Source: Sulfurovum sp. enrichment culture clone C5 (GTDB taxonomy: Bacteria > Campylobacterota > Campylobacteria > Campylobacterales > Sulfurovaceae). From it: a stretch of 34,954 nucleotides of DNA. The stretch spans positions 1 to 34,954 of the forward strand of contig FAXN01000041.1 of NCBI GenBank assembly GCA_001493195.1, given 5' to 3'. The notes beneath the pieces are model-generated. The model had not been told where the DNA came from, did no database searches, and saw only the letters and a list, made by a program, of their open reading frames with translations. A program made the translations under genes and the position numbers. Below, piece after piece: positions 6,739 through 15,042 of this stretch (its first letter is position 1; each line of letters starts with the position of its first letter).

Positions 6739-7476
6739 ATGGCAAAATATATACTTTTCGATACAGAAACCACAGGAAATCAAGAAAATGACAGAATTAT
6801 CCAGATTGGTGGTCTTATCGTTCATGATAAAAACAAAATAGAAGTTTTTGACGAGCTTTGCAGTTGCGAAGTTCCTATCAGCGTAGAAGCTATGGCTGTA
6901 CATCACATAACACCTGATGTCATAGAAGGAAAACCAAAATTTACAGATACTAGCTTTTATAAAGAGCTTCAAAAATACAATTCAAATGAAAATTTTCTCA
7001 TAGCACACAACATCTCATTTGATCTAGAAATGGTCAAAAAAGAAGGTTTTGAAAATAGTTACACAATCATAGATACACTAAGATGTGCTAAGCACCTATT
7101 GGGCGAAGAAAAATCACATGCTTTGCAGTATCTTAGATATTCCCTTGGACTATACAAAACAGAACTTGAAGAGGCAAATAAGCTCAATATTATTATCAAA
7201 GCTCATGATGCCATAGGCGATGTGCTTGTGATGAAGTTATTGTTATCCAAACTTGTTGAAGCTGCTGGAAATATTCATGGCAAAAAAGAGATAATGGAAG
7301 TTTTGGCTCGTCTTACACAAGAACCTGTACTCATAAAAGCTTTTAAATTTGGTAAATACAAAGATAGAATGGTTGCCGATATAGTAAAAGAAGACTTTAA
7401 ATACTTAGAATGGATGAGAAAAAATCTAGAGCTTGATGAAGATTTACGATATACACTAGATTATTATATCAACTAA
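6739..7476 (+). CDS. DEDDh 3'-5' exonuclease with C-terminal DUF3820-like region
   Basis: The 245-residue protein has a DnaQ/epsilon-type exonuclease domain (about 1-165): FDTETTG with Asp8 and Glu10, AHNISFDLEM with the Exo II Asp, and HDAIGD as the Exo III His/Asp pair. These acidic residues bind two metals and remove 3' nucleotides from DNA or RNA. The C-terminal part (AFKFGKYKDRMVADIV, YLEWMRKN) resembles DUF3820, a small module often attached to such exonucleases. Start 6739 is preferred over the TTG at 6709 because AAGGA lies seven bases upstream and the -10 box is inside the longer frame. Its stop is interlocked with that of queC. Confidence 0.88.
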   Translation: MAKYILFDTETTGNQENDRIIQIGGLIVHDKNKIEVFDELCSCEVPISVEAMAVHHITPDVIEGKPKFTDTSFYKELQKYNSNENFLIAHNISFDLEMVKKEGFENSYTIIDTLRCAKHLLGEEKSHALQYLRYSLGLYKTELEEANKLNIIIKAHDAIGDVLVMKLLLSKLVEAAGNIHGKKEIMEVLARLTQEPVLIKAFKFGKYKDRMVADIVKEDFKYLEWMRKNLELDEDLRYTLDYYIN

Positions 7477-8138
7477 ACATATTCTATGGGGTCCTTGACC
7501 CCTGCTCTCTCAAATCCTCTTAATCTCAAGCGACAACTATCGCAAACACCACAAGCTTTATCACTATTCTTATAACAGCTCCAAGTAAACTGTAACGGAA
7601 CATCTAACTCTATGGCTCTTAAAACTATATCTTTTTTTGACATATGCACAAGTGGAGTGACTATCTCTATTTTTGTTTCGTCCTTTGTGCCTAGATTTAT
7701 AGCATTTTGCATCTGTTTTATATATTCATCTCTACAGTCAGGATACCCACTGCTATCTTCCTCTACTACGCCTATATATATAGCCTCTGCTCCCTCTTTT
7801 TCGGCTATTGAAGTTGCAATGGAGAGGAATATGCCATTTCTAAATGGTACATAAGTAACTGGCACGCCATCACTTAGTCCTGATATTGGTACTTCTATGC
7901 TTGTATCCGTCAAAGCCGAGGCACCAATATCTGCAAAAAATGGTAAGTCTATCTCATACTTTGTTTTTATACCAAGGGCATCTATAACATTTCTAAACGC
8001 CTGAAGCTCTTTTTGTTCTGTTCTTTGTAGATAATTATAATGCACTCCTATGACTTCATATCCATCATTTTGGGCTATTTTAGCACTTAGTGTGCTATCC
8101 ATACCACCTGAAATTACGCAAACTGCTTTTTTAGTCAA
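7473..8138 (-). CDS. queC: 7-cyano-7-deazaguanine synthase
   Basis: QueC uses ATP and ammonia to convert 7-carboxy-7-deazaguanine to preQ0, a step in making the tRNA nucleoside queuosine. Seen are the PP-loop SGGMDS (10-15), the conserved VPFRNGIFLS, and the zinc-binding set Cys188, Cys196, Cys199 and Cys202 (SCYKNSDKACGVCDSC). The 221-residue length is normal. The start is a TTG codon at 8138-8136, six bases after AAGGA. Its TAG stop shares the tetranucleotide CTAA with the TAA stop of the converging exonuclease gene. No other queuosine genes are seen in the window. Confidence 0.96.
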   Translation of the reverse strand: MTKKAVCVISGGMDSTLSAKIAQNDGYEVIGVHYNYLQRTEQKELQAFRNVIDALGIKTKYEIDLPFFADIGASALTDTSIEVPISGLSDGVPVTYVPFRNGIFLSIATSIAEKEGAEAIYIGVVEEDSSGYPDCRDEYIKQMQNAINLGTKDETKIEIVTPLVHMSKKDIVLRAIELDVPLQFTWSCYKNSDKACGVCDSCRLRLRGFERAGVKDPIEYV

Positions 8139-8200
8139 AGAAATTCCTTACCTATAATTATTTTATGTAATTCTACCAATATTTTAGATAAAATCCCAAT

Positions 8201-8623
8201 ATGATAGAGATAGAAAATGAAACTGATATACTGATAAATTATCCTTTGCTTGAAAAAGTTGTTAATTCAATGACTTCAAGAGATGTAGAGATAATTCTAA
8301 CAAACAATGAAACTATACAAAACTACAATAGAGAATATAGAAATATAGATAAACCAACTGATGTCCTAAGCTTTCCTATCGAAAATATAAGTGGTCACGA
8401 GCCCGCTGGATCAATAATAATATCATTAGAATATGCCAAAAATGTGTCTCAAGAGTTAGGTCATTTACTTGACGAAGAGGTAGCTCTAATGCTTATTCAT
8501 GGACTTTTGCATCTGCTTGGTTATGACCATGAGATTGACAGCGGAGAGATGAGAGACAAAGAGGAGTATTGGATAAAAGAGTTTAATCTTCCAAAAAGTC
8601 TTATTGTTAGAACGCAGGATTAA
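8201..8623 (+). CDS. ybeY: Endoribonuclease/rRNA maturation factor YbeY
   Basis: YbeY is a zinc-dependent single-strand endoribonuclease involved in 16S rRNA 3' maturation and ribosome quality control. The 140-residue length is usual and the family signature H-x3-H-x5-H is present as HGLLHLLGYDHE; the DVLSFP strand also matches. The leader is very short and no strong Shine-Dalgarno site is seen, although an A/T-rich -10-like stretch (TAGATAAAAT) lies just upstream, so it may be read from a nearly leaderless message. Its TAA interlocks with the stop of mrdA in the tetranucleotide TTAA. Confidence 0.95.
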   Translation: MIEIENETDILINYPLLEKVVNSMTSRDVEIILTNNETIQNYNREYRNIDKPTDVLSFPIENISGHEPAGSIIISLEYAKNVSQELGHLLDEEVALMLIHGLLHLLGYDHEIDSGEMRDKEEYWIKEFNLPKSLIVRTQD

Positions 8624-10494
8624 TCCCCTGCTCCTTGAATTACAGCTGGGATGGCAATTGGTTTAGTATTTACAACAATATTCTGTTTTGGAATACCCTT
8701 AAAATATCCATTTTTATATAACCATCTATATATTTCAGCTGCAATTGGTCCAGATGTTGTTCCACCATGACCTCCATGCTCAACTAAAACAGTGACTATA
8801 AACTCAGGTTTTTCGTAAGGAGCGTATGTCGTTATCCATGCATGAGAACGATGATAATATTCCATCTGACTCTCTTTCATTCTTACCTTTTCATTTTTTG
8901 GAATTCCAGTAACTTGAGATGTTCCAGTCTTGCCAGCTACATGGATAGGCACACTTCTTCCGAAAGATGAAACAGCAGTACCACCTGGGGTATTGCAAAC
9001 ATCAAACATTCCAAGTCTTATTTGATTTAAATGCTTTTGATCCAAATTTACAAATTTTAAATTTGGCTTCAACTTTTGAGATCCAACTTTGCTAACAAAC
9101 ATAGGTTGCGGTATATATGAAGTTGCGATGGTGGCTGTATATCTAGCTAATTGCATTGGGGTAACTAGCATATATCCTTGTCCTATAGATGTATTTACAG
9201 TATCCCCTGGATACCACATCTCTTTAAATCTTTTTCTCTTCCAATTACTATCAGGGACAAGACCTGTTGATTCTCCAAATATATCGGTTCCAGTTGATTC
9301 TCCAAAGCCAAATTTTTTGAGATTTGGTGCAAATCTATCTATCCCAGTAGCCAAGCTTTTTTTATAAAAATATACATCCACACTCTCTTTTATCGCTTTT
9401 CTAAGGTCAACTATGCCATGTCCATTTTTTGCCCAGTCTCTAAAAACTTGACCACCCCTACCAACTTTTATTGCCCCTGGGCAAGACTCTAGCTTATCTA
9501 GCGTTCCTGGATTTGCTTCTCCTATGGCTAACGCCATACCCATTTTAATCGTTGAACCTGGAGGATATACGCCATTGAGAAATTTATTTGTAAAAGGATG
9601 GTCAAAATTATTTTGCAAAACATCCCATTCTTCTTTACTTATACCACCAACAAATAGATTTGGATTATAACTAGGTGTACTAACAGCAGCTATTACCTCA
9701 CCGTTAGGTCGCATTACGATAGCAGCTCCTGCTTGCTCGCCAAATTTATCATATATCATTTTTTGGAGTTCTATATCTAAATTGAGTGTTAGATTTCGAT
9801 TTTCTTTTGGAGGAACTTTTCTGACTATATTTACCTCTTCATTTGTAGCAGTTACTTTACTTATAATAGCCCCCGGCTCACCTTGAAGAAATTTATTGTA
9901 ATACTTTTCAACACCGCCCTTACCGACTTTGCCTATAATCTTGACTGTTTCATCTTTTTTATTTTCTTTGTCATTGGATTTACCAATATAGCCTATAACA
10001 TGCGCTCCATACTGTGCATAAGGATAAATTCTTTTTGTTTCCACTTCTATATTTATAGATTCATTTAGGCTAAGTCTTGGGTATAGATTTAACATTTTTT
10101 CAAATGGTATAAATTCTATAACTCTTATATATTTATGGTTATACGATGAACTTTCATTTTTATAAACTTTCTCTATTCTCGTAGCATTAATGTCTGGTAT
10201 ATTTCTTTTTAAATCTTTTAAAAGATCTTTAAACTCTGGACTTTTTGTATCAAGTTTTGGAACTATAGAAATAGAAAAACCTACATCATTAACTGCAAGC
10301 AATCTTCCCCTATTATCAAAGATTTCTCCGCGAGCTGGTTTTATATAATAAGACTTTTGAGCATTTGATTTTGCCAACTCTTCATAATATACATTTGATT
10401 TTATACTTAGATAGTATAGTCTTACAAACATAATCAGCCATATAGTAACAAACAAGAATATGATAATTTTAAATCTATTAATTCCGCTAAACAT
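8620..10494 (-). CDS. mrdA: Penicillin-binding protein 2 (elongasome transpeptidase)
   Basis: PBP2 cross-links peptidoglycan during lateral growth together with RodA, MreC and MreD. The 624-residue protein has an N-terminal membrane anchor (about 8-31), a PBP dimerisation domain with PARGEIFDNRGRLLA, and a transpeptidase domain with the catalytic S-x-x-K at 314-317 (GSTIKMG), the second motif SVD (371-373) in place of the usual SxN, and KTG (522-524). Start 10494 overlaps the stop of the MreD-like gene in TAATG; a longer frame to 10548 would lie within that gene and is rejected. It ends the long envelope operon. Confidence 0.96.
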   Translation of the reverse strand: MFSGINRFKIIIFLFVTIWLIMFVRLYYLSIKSNVYYEELAKSNAQKSYYIKPARGEIFDNRGRLLAVNDVGFSISIVPKLDTKSPEFKDLLKDLKRNIPDINATRIEKVYKNESSSYNHKYIRVIEFIPFEKMLNLYPRLSLNESINIEVETKRIYPYAQYGAHVIGYIGKSNDKENKKDETVKIIGKVGKGGVEKYYNKFLQGEPGAIISKVTATNEEVNIVRKVPPKENRNLTLNLDIELQKMIYDKFGEQAGAAIVMRPNGEVIAAVSTPSYNPNLFVGGISKEEWDVLQNNFDHPFTNKFLNGVYPPGSTIKMGMALAIGEANPGTLDKLESCPGAIKVGRGGQVFRDWAKNGHGIVDLRKAIKESVDVYFYKKSLATGIDRFAPNLKKFGFGESTGTDIFGESTGLVPDSNWKRKRFKEMWYPGDTVNTSIGQGYMLVTPMQLARYTATIATSYIPQPMFVSKVGSQKLKPNLKFVNLDQKHLNQIRLGMFDVCNTPGGTAVSSFGRSVPIHVAGKTGTSQVTGIPKNEKVRMKESQMEYYHRSHAWITTYAPYEKPEFIVTVLVEHGGHGGTTSGPIAAEIYRWLYKNGYFKGIPKQNIVVNTKPIAIPAVIQGAGD

Positions 10495-10967
10495 TACAAC
10501 ATAGCCGCCAAAAAGATATCTATCAATATATTCAAAACAAGCAACCAATTAAAATCTATAGAATGACTTGCTCTTGAAAACGCTAAATCATCTAAAAAAA
10601 TTGTTACAAAATATACAAAATAGACAGAAAGCACACTCACAGTAGCAATACATGGCTTGCATGTTGTCCACAATTTAACTCTATTGTAACCAAGCACATA
10701 AAATATCAAAACCGAAATAATAATATTAAATAGAGGCATAGAAAAATTTATCTCTAGAGATACAGAATAAATCGCACAAATTATTATCATCGGAATATTT
10801 TGTTTTTTTATTGCTATTATTAACAAATACGCACATAGTCCAAAAAATATTGGGAAAAAATTATACATAGAAACAAATACTGGATAAGAAAATGCCAAAA
10901 ATCCTAGTAGGACTAACTGCACAGGACCTAAATGTTTTGTTTTTCTTCTGCTTGCACTCGATATCAT
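10494..10967 (-). CDS. MreD-like integral membrane protein
   Basis: The 157-residue product is strongly hydrophobic with about five predicted membrane helices (for example LVLLGFLAFSYPVFVSMYNF, LLIIAIKK and VSVLSVYFVYFVTIFL). Sequence similarity to MreD is not obvious by eye, but its size, topology and position directly before mrdA fit an MreD-like rod-shape component; a membrane gene sits in the same place in the Campylobacter gene order I remember. It starts one base after the acetyltransferase stop and its stop overlaps the mrdA start by one base. An unrelated membrane function remains possible. Confidence 0.65.
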   Translation of the reverse strand: MISSASRRKTKHLGPVQLVLLGFLAFSYPVFVSMYNFFPIFFGLCAYLLIIAIKKQNIPMIIICAIYSVSLEINFSMPLFNIIISVLIFYVLGYNRVKLWTTCKPCIATVSVLSVYFVYFVTIFLDDLAFSRASHSIDFNWLLVLNILIDIFLAAML

Positions 10968-10968
10968 T

Positions 10969-11436
10969 TTATACTTTCATCGAATAAACTAAAGCAACTT
11001 CATTGCAAACTGGAAAATGAATACATTTGATACAATCAGCCCATATTTTATGATCTGGTATAGACTCTTTGTTTATCTCTTTGAAACCTAATTTTTTAAA
11101 AAATTCTGGAACATATGTAAGAGAAAGTATCTCCTCTTCTATGCCTAACTCTTTGGCTTCATTAATTGCAAACTTAACCATATCGGCACCTATATCTTTT
11201 CCTCTATAATCTTCATGAACTACAAGACTTCTAACTTCTGCTAACTTTTTAGAGTGTACATGCAAGGCTGTATATCCAACAAGTTTAGTCCCATCTTTGG
11301 CAAGCACATATGATCTTATATTGTTTGCTATTTCGTCTTCACTTCTAAACAATATAACACCTTTTTCAACTTCATCTGCCACAAGTGTCTGCATATCCGC
11401 GATATCGCTTATTTTAGCTTTACAAAGTTCTATCAT
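10969..11436 (-). CDS. GNAT N-acetyltransferase, short N-acetylglutamate synthase-like
   Basis: The 155-residue protein is a GNAT fold with the acetyl-CoA loop YRGKDIG and the strands VRSLVVHEDYRG. The C-terminal IWADCIKCIHFPVCNEVAL, landmark Cys residues spaced as CxxC and C, resembles the stand-alone short ArgA (N-acetylglutamate synthase) proteins, which make the first intermediate of arginine synthesis. Assignment by eye only; another small-molecule or protein acetyltransferase is possible. GGAG lies eight bases upstream of the ATG, and the gene overlaps engB by four bases, so it is embedded in the envelope operon despite an apparent amino-acid biosynthesis role. Confidence 0.75.
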   Translation of the reverse strand: MIELCKAKISDIADMQTLVADEVEKGVILFRSEDEIANNIRSYVLAKDGTKLVGYTALHVHSKKLAEVRSLVVHEDYRGKDIGADMVKFAINEAKELGIEEEILSLTYVPEFFKKLGFKEINKESIPDHKIWADCIKCIHFPVCNEVALVYSMKV

Positions 11437-12041
11437 TGCGTAACTCCAAAAACCGTAAAAAGTATCTCTTTATGAACTGGATCAATAGTATAATTTTTAA
11501 GATTTGTAAATGTAATTGAATCTGGAAACTCTTTTTTCAGTGCCGCACGCTCTTTTTGGTTTAATTTATCTATCTTTGTAAAAACAGTTAAAATTTTTTG
11601 ATCTGGTCTAACTATTTTTTGAAGATTACTAAAAACATCATCATCTATCTCTGAATGAGGGTGTCTAGCGTCTCTTAAATGAACAAAAAGTCTTATTGAT
11701 ACACGATTTTTAATAAACTCTAGCAAATTATATTGCCAAGCTTCTTTTAGTGTCTTTGAAACTTTAGCGTAACCAAAACCTGGTAAATCTACAAGTCTTA
11801 TAGGATATTCTTGATTTTCGTCTTTATATACAACATCAAAAAAGTTAATAAGTTGAGTTTTACCTGGTGTTGCTGAGCTTTTGGCTAAATTTTTTCTATT
11901 TGTTAGTGTATTGATAGTCGAACTTTTACCTACATTTGAGCGACCCATAAAAACAACTTCACTTCTATCTTCAGGCAAGCTGTCCTTGACGCCTTGTGCC
12001 GATTTGATGAACTCTGCTTTATGTACTTTTGGAAAACTCAT
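11433..12041 (-). CDS. engB: Ribosome biogenesis GTPase EngB (YsxC/YihA)
   Basis: EngB is an essential TrmE-Era-Obg-type GTPase needed for large ribosomal subunit assembly. In the 202-residue protein the P-loop is GRSNVGKSS (33-41), switch I contains SSATPGKTQLINFF, G3 is DLPGFGYAKV and G4 is TKID (FTKIDKL). Length and order are typical. ATG 12041 is preferred over the preceding TTG at 12044, as the GG of the ATAGGCG sequence lies about eight bases upstream of it; that TAG is also the stop of lptA. It overlaps the acetyltransferase gene by four bases. Confidence 0.96.
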   Translation of the reverse strand: MSFPKVHKAEFIKSAQGVKDSLPEDRSEVVFMGRSNVGKSSTINTLTNRKNLAKSSATPGKTQLINFFDVVYKDENQEYPIRLVDLPGFGYAKVSKTLKEAWQYNLLEFIKNRVSIRLFVHLRDARHPHSEIDDDVFSNLQKIVRPDQKILTVFTKIDKLNQKERAALKKEFPDSITFTNLKNYTIDPVHKEILFTVFGVTQ

Positions 12042-12050
12042 CAAATACGC

Positions 12051-12521
12051 CTATTTTTTCTTGAGTTCAAATATAAATTTTACTGGTTTTTTTGTCTGAC
12101 TTTTAACACTTGCTATACCAGTTTTCATATTGACATTGATTGTATCACCACTTAAAAATCTCTTATTTAACAAATCGCTCACTTGGGCATTTCCTTGCAT
12201 TATATATATAGATTCTTTGACAAAATGTTTAAACCCATTGGCTTTACCTTTGTAATGTCCATTTTTGTCTTTCATTTCAAAACTAGCATTGCCCATAGCT
12301 TCATATTGTTTGGTTTGATTTGCATCATCAAAATATACAATCGCCTCATTAGCTTTCATCCAGTTAGACGAATCTTGCCAAATATGCACATTTCCTACAA
12401 ATTTAACCTGCTTGCTACCACTATTTGCTTCAACAAAGTTAGCAGTTACTTCTATCTTTTGTGAAAATATAAAGGATGTAAAAATAAAAATAAAAAGTAT
12501 TATCCGCATTAAATCAACCAT
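12051..12521 (-). CDS. lptA: LPS transport periplasmic protein LptA
   Basis: LptA forms the periplasmic bridge that carries lipopolysaccharide from LptC to LptD. The 156-residue product has a signal peptide (MRIILFIFIFTSFIFS) and an OstA/LptA beta-jellyroll sequence with the recurring strands VKFVGNVHIWQDSSNWMKANEA (landmarks VKFVGNVHI and MKANEAIVYFD), YEAMGNASF and FLSGDTINVNMKTG. The most likely start is either 12521 or the Met at 12509, just before the charged Arg of the signal peptide; neither has a strong ribosome binding site. It lies downstream of lptC after 49 bases and nine bases before engB. Confidence 0.9.
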   Translation of the reverse strand: MVDLMRIILFIFIFTSFIFSQKIEVTANFVEANSGSKQVKFVGNVHIWQDSSNWMKANEAIVYFDDANQTKQYEAMGNASFEMKDKNGHYKGKANGFKHFVKESIYIMQGNAQVSDLLNKRFLSGDTINVNMKTGIASVKSQTKKPVKFIFELKKK

Positions 12522-12570
12522 AAATGAATTTCATTATTATATCACATCAATCTTCTAAAAGAGACTATCG

Positions 12571-13080
12571 CTATTTATCCTGTGTATATAATATCGCATG
12601 TATACCACTAGACGTTGCATTTAATTTTTTTGTGTCATAGCTCAAATTATTGCCGGTGAGTATATTTCCATTTAGTGTGGCGTTATATTTATCTTTGGAT
12701 ACTATTTTTCCACTTCTTGTGTTATAAACGGCTTTTTGTGAATTAAATACAAAACCATTTTTTTGTTTTATTTTTACATCGCCAGATAATATAATTTCAT
12801 CATTTTGATATATCGCTTTATTTGCTACAACTTTAGTATCATCTATCTTGTCAAAACTAATGTCATGCATAGTAAGAACTCCATCTGTCTGTTCGCCATT
12901 TTTGACATTTGCAAAACTTACAATACCATTTGTATCAACTTCTGCAAAAATAGTATTTTTAAAGTTAAGTTCTTTTTTTGTGTCAAGCTTGTGAATGCTA
13001 TCATCAAATCTCAAACCAAAAGATACTATCAAAGTGATAATAATAGAAAAGATTAGAACCCATTCGATTTTTATTGCCAT
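12571..13080 (-). CDS. lptC: LPS export protein LptC
   Basis: LptC is the inner-membrane-anchored periplasmic component of the Lpt machine, receiving LPS from LptBFG and passing it to LptA. The 169-residue protein has one N-terminal anchor (VLIFSIIITLIVSFGL) and then beta strands of the same OstA-type repeats as LptA (for example LTMHDISFDKIDD, IILSGDVKIKQ, ILTGNNLSYDTKK). Its start lies ten bases inside the end of kdsC, so the two are translationally linked. The order kdsC-lptC-lptA is the standard one in Gram-negative bacteria. Confidence 0.92.
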   Translation of the reverse strand: MAIKIEWVLIFSIIITLIVSFGLRFDDSIHKLDTKKELNFKNTIFAEVDTNGIVSFANVKNGEQTDGVLTMHDISFDKIDDTKVVANKAIYQNDEIILSGDVKIKQKNGFVFNSQKAVYNTRSGKIVSKDKYNATLNGNILTGNNLSYDTKKLNATSSGIHAILYTQDK

Positions 13081-13568
13081 AGCTTTAAAAACTGCTCCTG
13101 CGTATTGTCTCTTTTGATTATATACTCTATCATTTCTCTCACAGCTCCATGTCCACCTTTTGCACTCAAAACAACATCTATTTTCTCTTGGATATACTCA
13201 CAAGCATCATTTGGAGCAAAAGTAAGTCCAGATATGGCAAACATACTTAAATCATTCAAATCGTCGCCGATGCAGGCTACTTGTTCTTTTGATAAAGATA
13301 GCTCATCCATAAGATTTTGCAAAACTTCTTTTTTATTTTTAATGCCTTCAAAAAAATATTTTATTTTTAACTCTTTTGCTCTTCTAGCAATTACTGCTGA
13401 GCGACGACCTGTGATGATAGCAACTTCTTTTCCTAGATTTACCCATCCATCAATTCCAAGTCCATCTTTGACATTAAAAGACTTAATATCATCTCCACTG
13501 GAACTATATGTTATAGTTCCATCCGTTAATGTTCCATCTACATCAAGAACTATCAACTCTATACTCAT
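13071..13568 (-). CDS. kdsC: 3-deoxy-D-manno-octulosonate 8-phosphate phosphatase
   Basis: KdsC removes phosphate from KDO-8-P, giving KDO for the LPS inner core. The 165-residue capless HAD protein has DVDGTLTDG (nucleophile and acid Asp), TGRRSA (motif II), the motif III Lys region of FEGIKNKKE and GDDLNDL (motif IV), all as in the family. The absence of a cap and the 165-residue length fit KdsC, and lptC-lptA follow directly. AAAGGTG precedes the ATG, and the start overlaps the hisB end by four bases. Confidence 0.95.
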   Translation of the reverse strand: MSIELIVLDVDGTLTDGTITYSSSGDDIKSFNVKDGLGIDGWVNLGKEVAIITGRRSAVIARRAKELKIKYFFEGIKNKKEVLQNLMDELSLSKEQVACIGDDLNDLSMFAISGLTFAPNDACEYIQEKIDVVLSAKGGHGAVREMIEYIIKRDNTQEQFLKLWQ

Positions 13569-14140
13569 AAAACACCTTTTGTACTTGGGATTCCTGCATT
13601 TGCATTGATTGTCAATGCTCTTCTAAGGGCAACAGCTAGTGCTTTAAATGCTGCTTCTACGATATGATGTTTATTTGTGCCTCTGTTGTAAACAAGGTGC
13701 AATGTTATAGGAAAATTCATCGCAAAAGCTCTAAAAAACTCTTCGACAAGCTCTACATCAAAATCACCTACTTTACCGCCGATTGGAAGATCAAAAACCA
13801 AAAATCCACGGTTAGATATATCTATATCGCAACTCACACTAGCTTCATCCATAACTACTGTTGCATTGCCATATCGCTCTATATTTTTTACAGGATAAAC
13901 AGCTTTGTGAAGTGCTTTGGCTAAAACGATAGCAACATCTTCCACACTGTGGTGATCATCTATATGAACATCCCCTTTGCAACTAATGTCAAGATTTATA
14001 TTTGAATGTCTTCCAAATGCATCAAGCATATGATCTAAAAACCCAACTCCTGTTGAGATATTTGTCTCGCCCTTGCCATAAAGTTCTAATTTTACTTTTA
14101 TATCTGTCTCTTTTGTGGTTCTACTCTCTTCGCAAATCAC
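13565..14140 (-). CDS. hisB: Imidazoleglycerol-phosphate dehydratase
   Basis: HisB dehydratase converts imidazole glycerol phosphate to imidazole acetol phosphate in histidine synthesis. The 191-residue stand-alone enzyme carries its Mn-binding signatures GFLDHMLDAFGRH, DDHHSVEDVAI and NKHHIVEAAFKALA. It is the monofunctional form, not fused to histidinol phosphatase. The start is GTG at 14140, six bases after GGAG. It sits between rlpA and kdsC in a block otherwise devoted to the envelope and overlaps kdsC by four bases. Confidence 0.97.
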   Translation of the reverse strand: MICEESRTTKETDIKVKLELYGKGETNISTGVGFLDHMLDAFGRHSNINLDISCKGDVHIDDHHSVEDVAIVLAKALHKAVYPVKNIERYGNATVVMDEASVSCDIDISNRGFLVFDLPIGGKVGDFDVELVEEFFRAFAMNFPITLHLVYNRGTNKHHIVEAAFKALAVALRRALTINANAGIPSTKGVL

Positions 14141-14159
14141 CCTATTCTCCTTTATGCAC

Positions 14160-14978
14160 TTAATCTCTGATTATGATAGCTTGTGAAATATTATAGCACG
14201 ACATATAATCTTTTGCCTCTTGTTCTGTCGCAAACCCTTTTACAAAAACCCTATACACTTCGCTTCCATCATCCATTGAATACTTTTTTATCTCTGTGGT
14301 ATATTTTTTATCCAATAATGCGTATTGCGCTTTTGTCATTTCTGCACCATCTTTTAGTTTAAACGCCCCTACTTGAATACCAAAATTGTTTAACAGCATC
14401 TTTTGTGTGGCATTTTTGATATTTGAAGTAGTATTTTGTGCTATATAAACACTATCACCAACATTCGTAGGTTTTATGGGCTTGCTATTAAACCCAATGG
14501 CTTCTATCTTTACTTTTGCTAATCCGCTTTTATCTAAACCTAAATTCTTACCAGCTGCATAACTACAATCTATAATCCTACCATCCTTAAATGGACCTCT
14601 ATCATTTATCCTTACGACTTGCGTTTTGCCATTGTCAAGATTTGTAACTTTTACAAGCGTATCCATCGGCCAAGTTTTATGAGCCGCTGTAAAATCATGC
14701 ATATCATAAACTTCACCATTGCTTGTATATTTACCATGAAAAGTAGGACCATACCAGCTTGCTATCCCACTCATTGTATCGCCTAGTTCAATATATTCAG
14801 GGGTATAGTTTTTACCAAGAACACAATAAGGCTTCATAGTCCATTTATGTTTTTGTTGGCTTGTGATAGGCGTTGTTTTATTTTTTTTAGCAATTGGCAT
14901 CATTGATGTTTGAGAACATCCACTAAACCACAATGCATTCAATAATACAAAAAATAAAATGAATATCTTTTTTATCAA
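14160..14978 (-). CDS. rlpA: Septal ring lytic transglycosylase RlpA family lipoprotein
   Basis: RlpA is an outer-membrane lipoprotein; in Pseudomonas it cleaves naked glycan strands at the septum. The 272-residue protein has a signal sequence with lipobox FSGC (Cys21), a double-psi beta-barrel RlpA domain with ASWYGPTFHGKYTSNGE (landmarks ASWYGP and TSNGE), AHKTWPMDTLVKVTN and the catalytic-loop INDRGPF, and a C-terminal SPOR domain (about 195-272, FGIQVGAFK through YRVFVKGFATEQEA) that binds denuded peptidoglycan. The start is TTG at 14978, five bases after GAGGG. Confidence 0.93.
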   Translation of the reverse strand: MIKKIFILFFVLLNALWFSGCSQTSMMPIAKKNKTTPITSQQKHKWTMKPYCVLGKNYTPEYIELGDTMSGIASWYGPTFHGKYTSNGEVYDMHDFTAAHKTWPMDTLVKVTNLDNGKTQVVRINDRGPFKDGRIIDCSYAAGKNLGLDKSGLAKVKIEAIGFNSKPIKPTNVGDSVYIAQNTTSNIKNATQKMLLNNFGIQVGAFKLKDGAEMTKAQYALLDKKYTTEIKKYSMDDGSEVYRVFVKGFATEQEAKDYMSCYNISQAIIIRD

Positions 14979-15042
14979 TTTTACCCTCTAAATTAAAAAT
15001 ATATATGATTATCTCTTTATTTGACTTTATATTTGCTTTTGG

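Noticed and set aside
9089-9367. Plus-strand open frame inside mrdA
   Set aside because: It is a shadow of the strongly supported PBP2 gene, without its own ribosome binding site or family likeness.
10495-10548. Longer mrdA start 18 codons upstream
   Set aside because: It lies wholly within the MreD-like gene, and TAATG coupling supports the start at 10494.
12524-12536. Short quasi-palindrome AATGAATTTCATT before lptA
   Set aside because: Six-base arms in AT-rich DNA are expected by chance; no further evidence for an operator.
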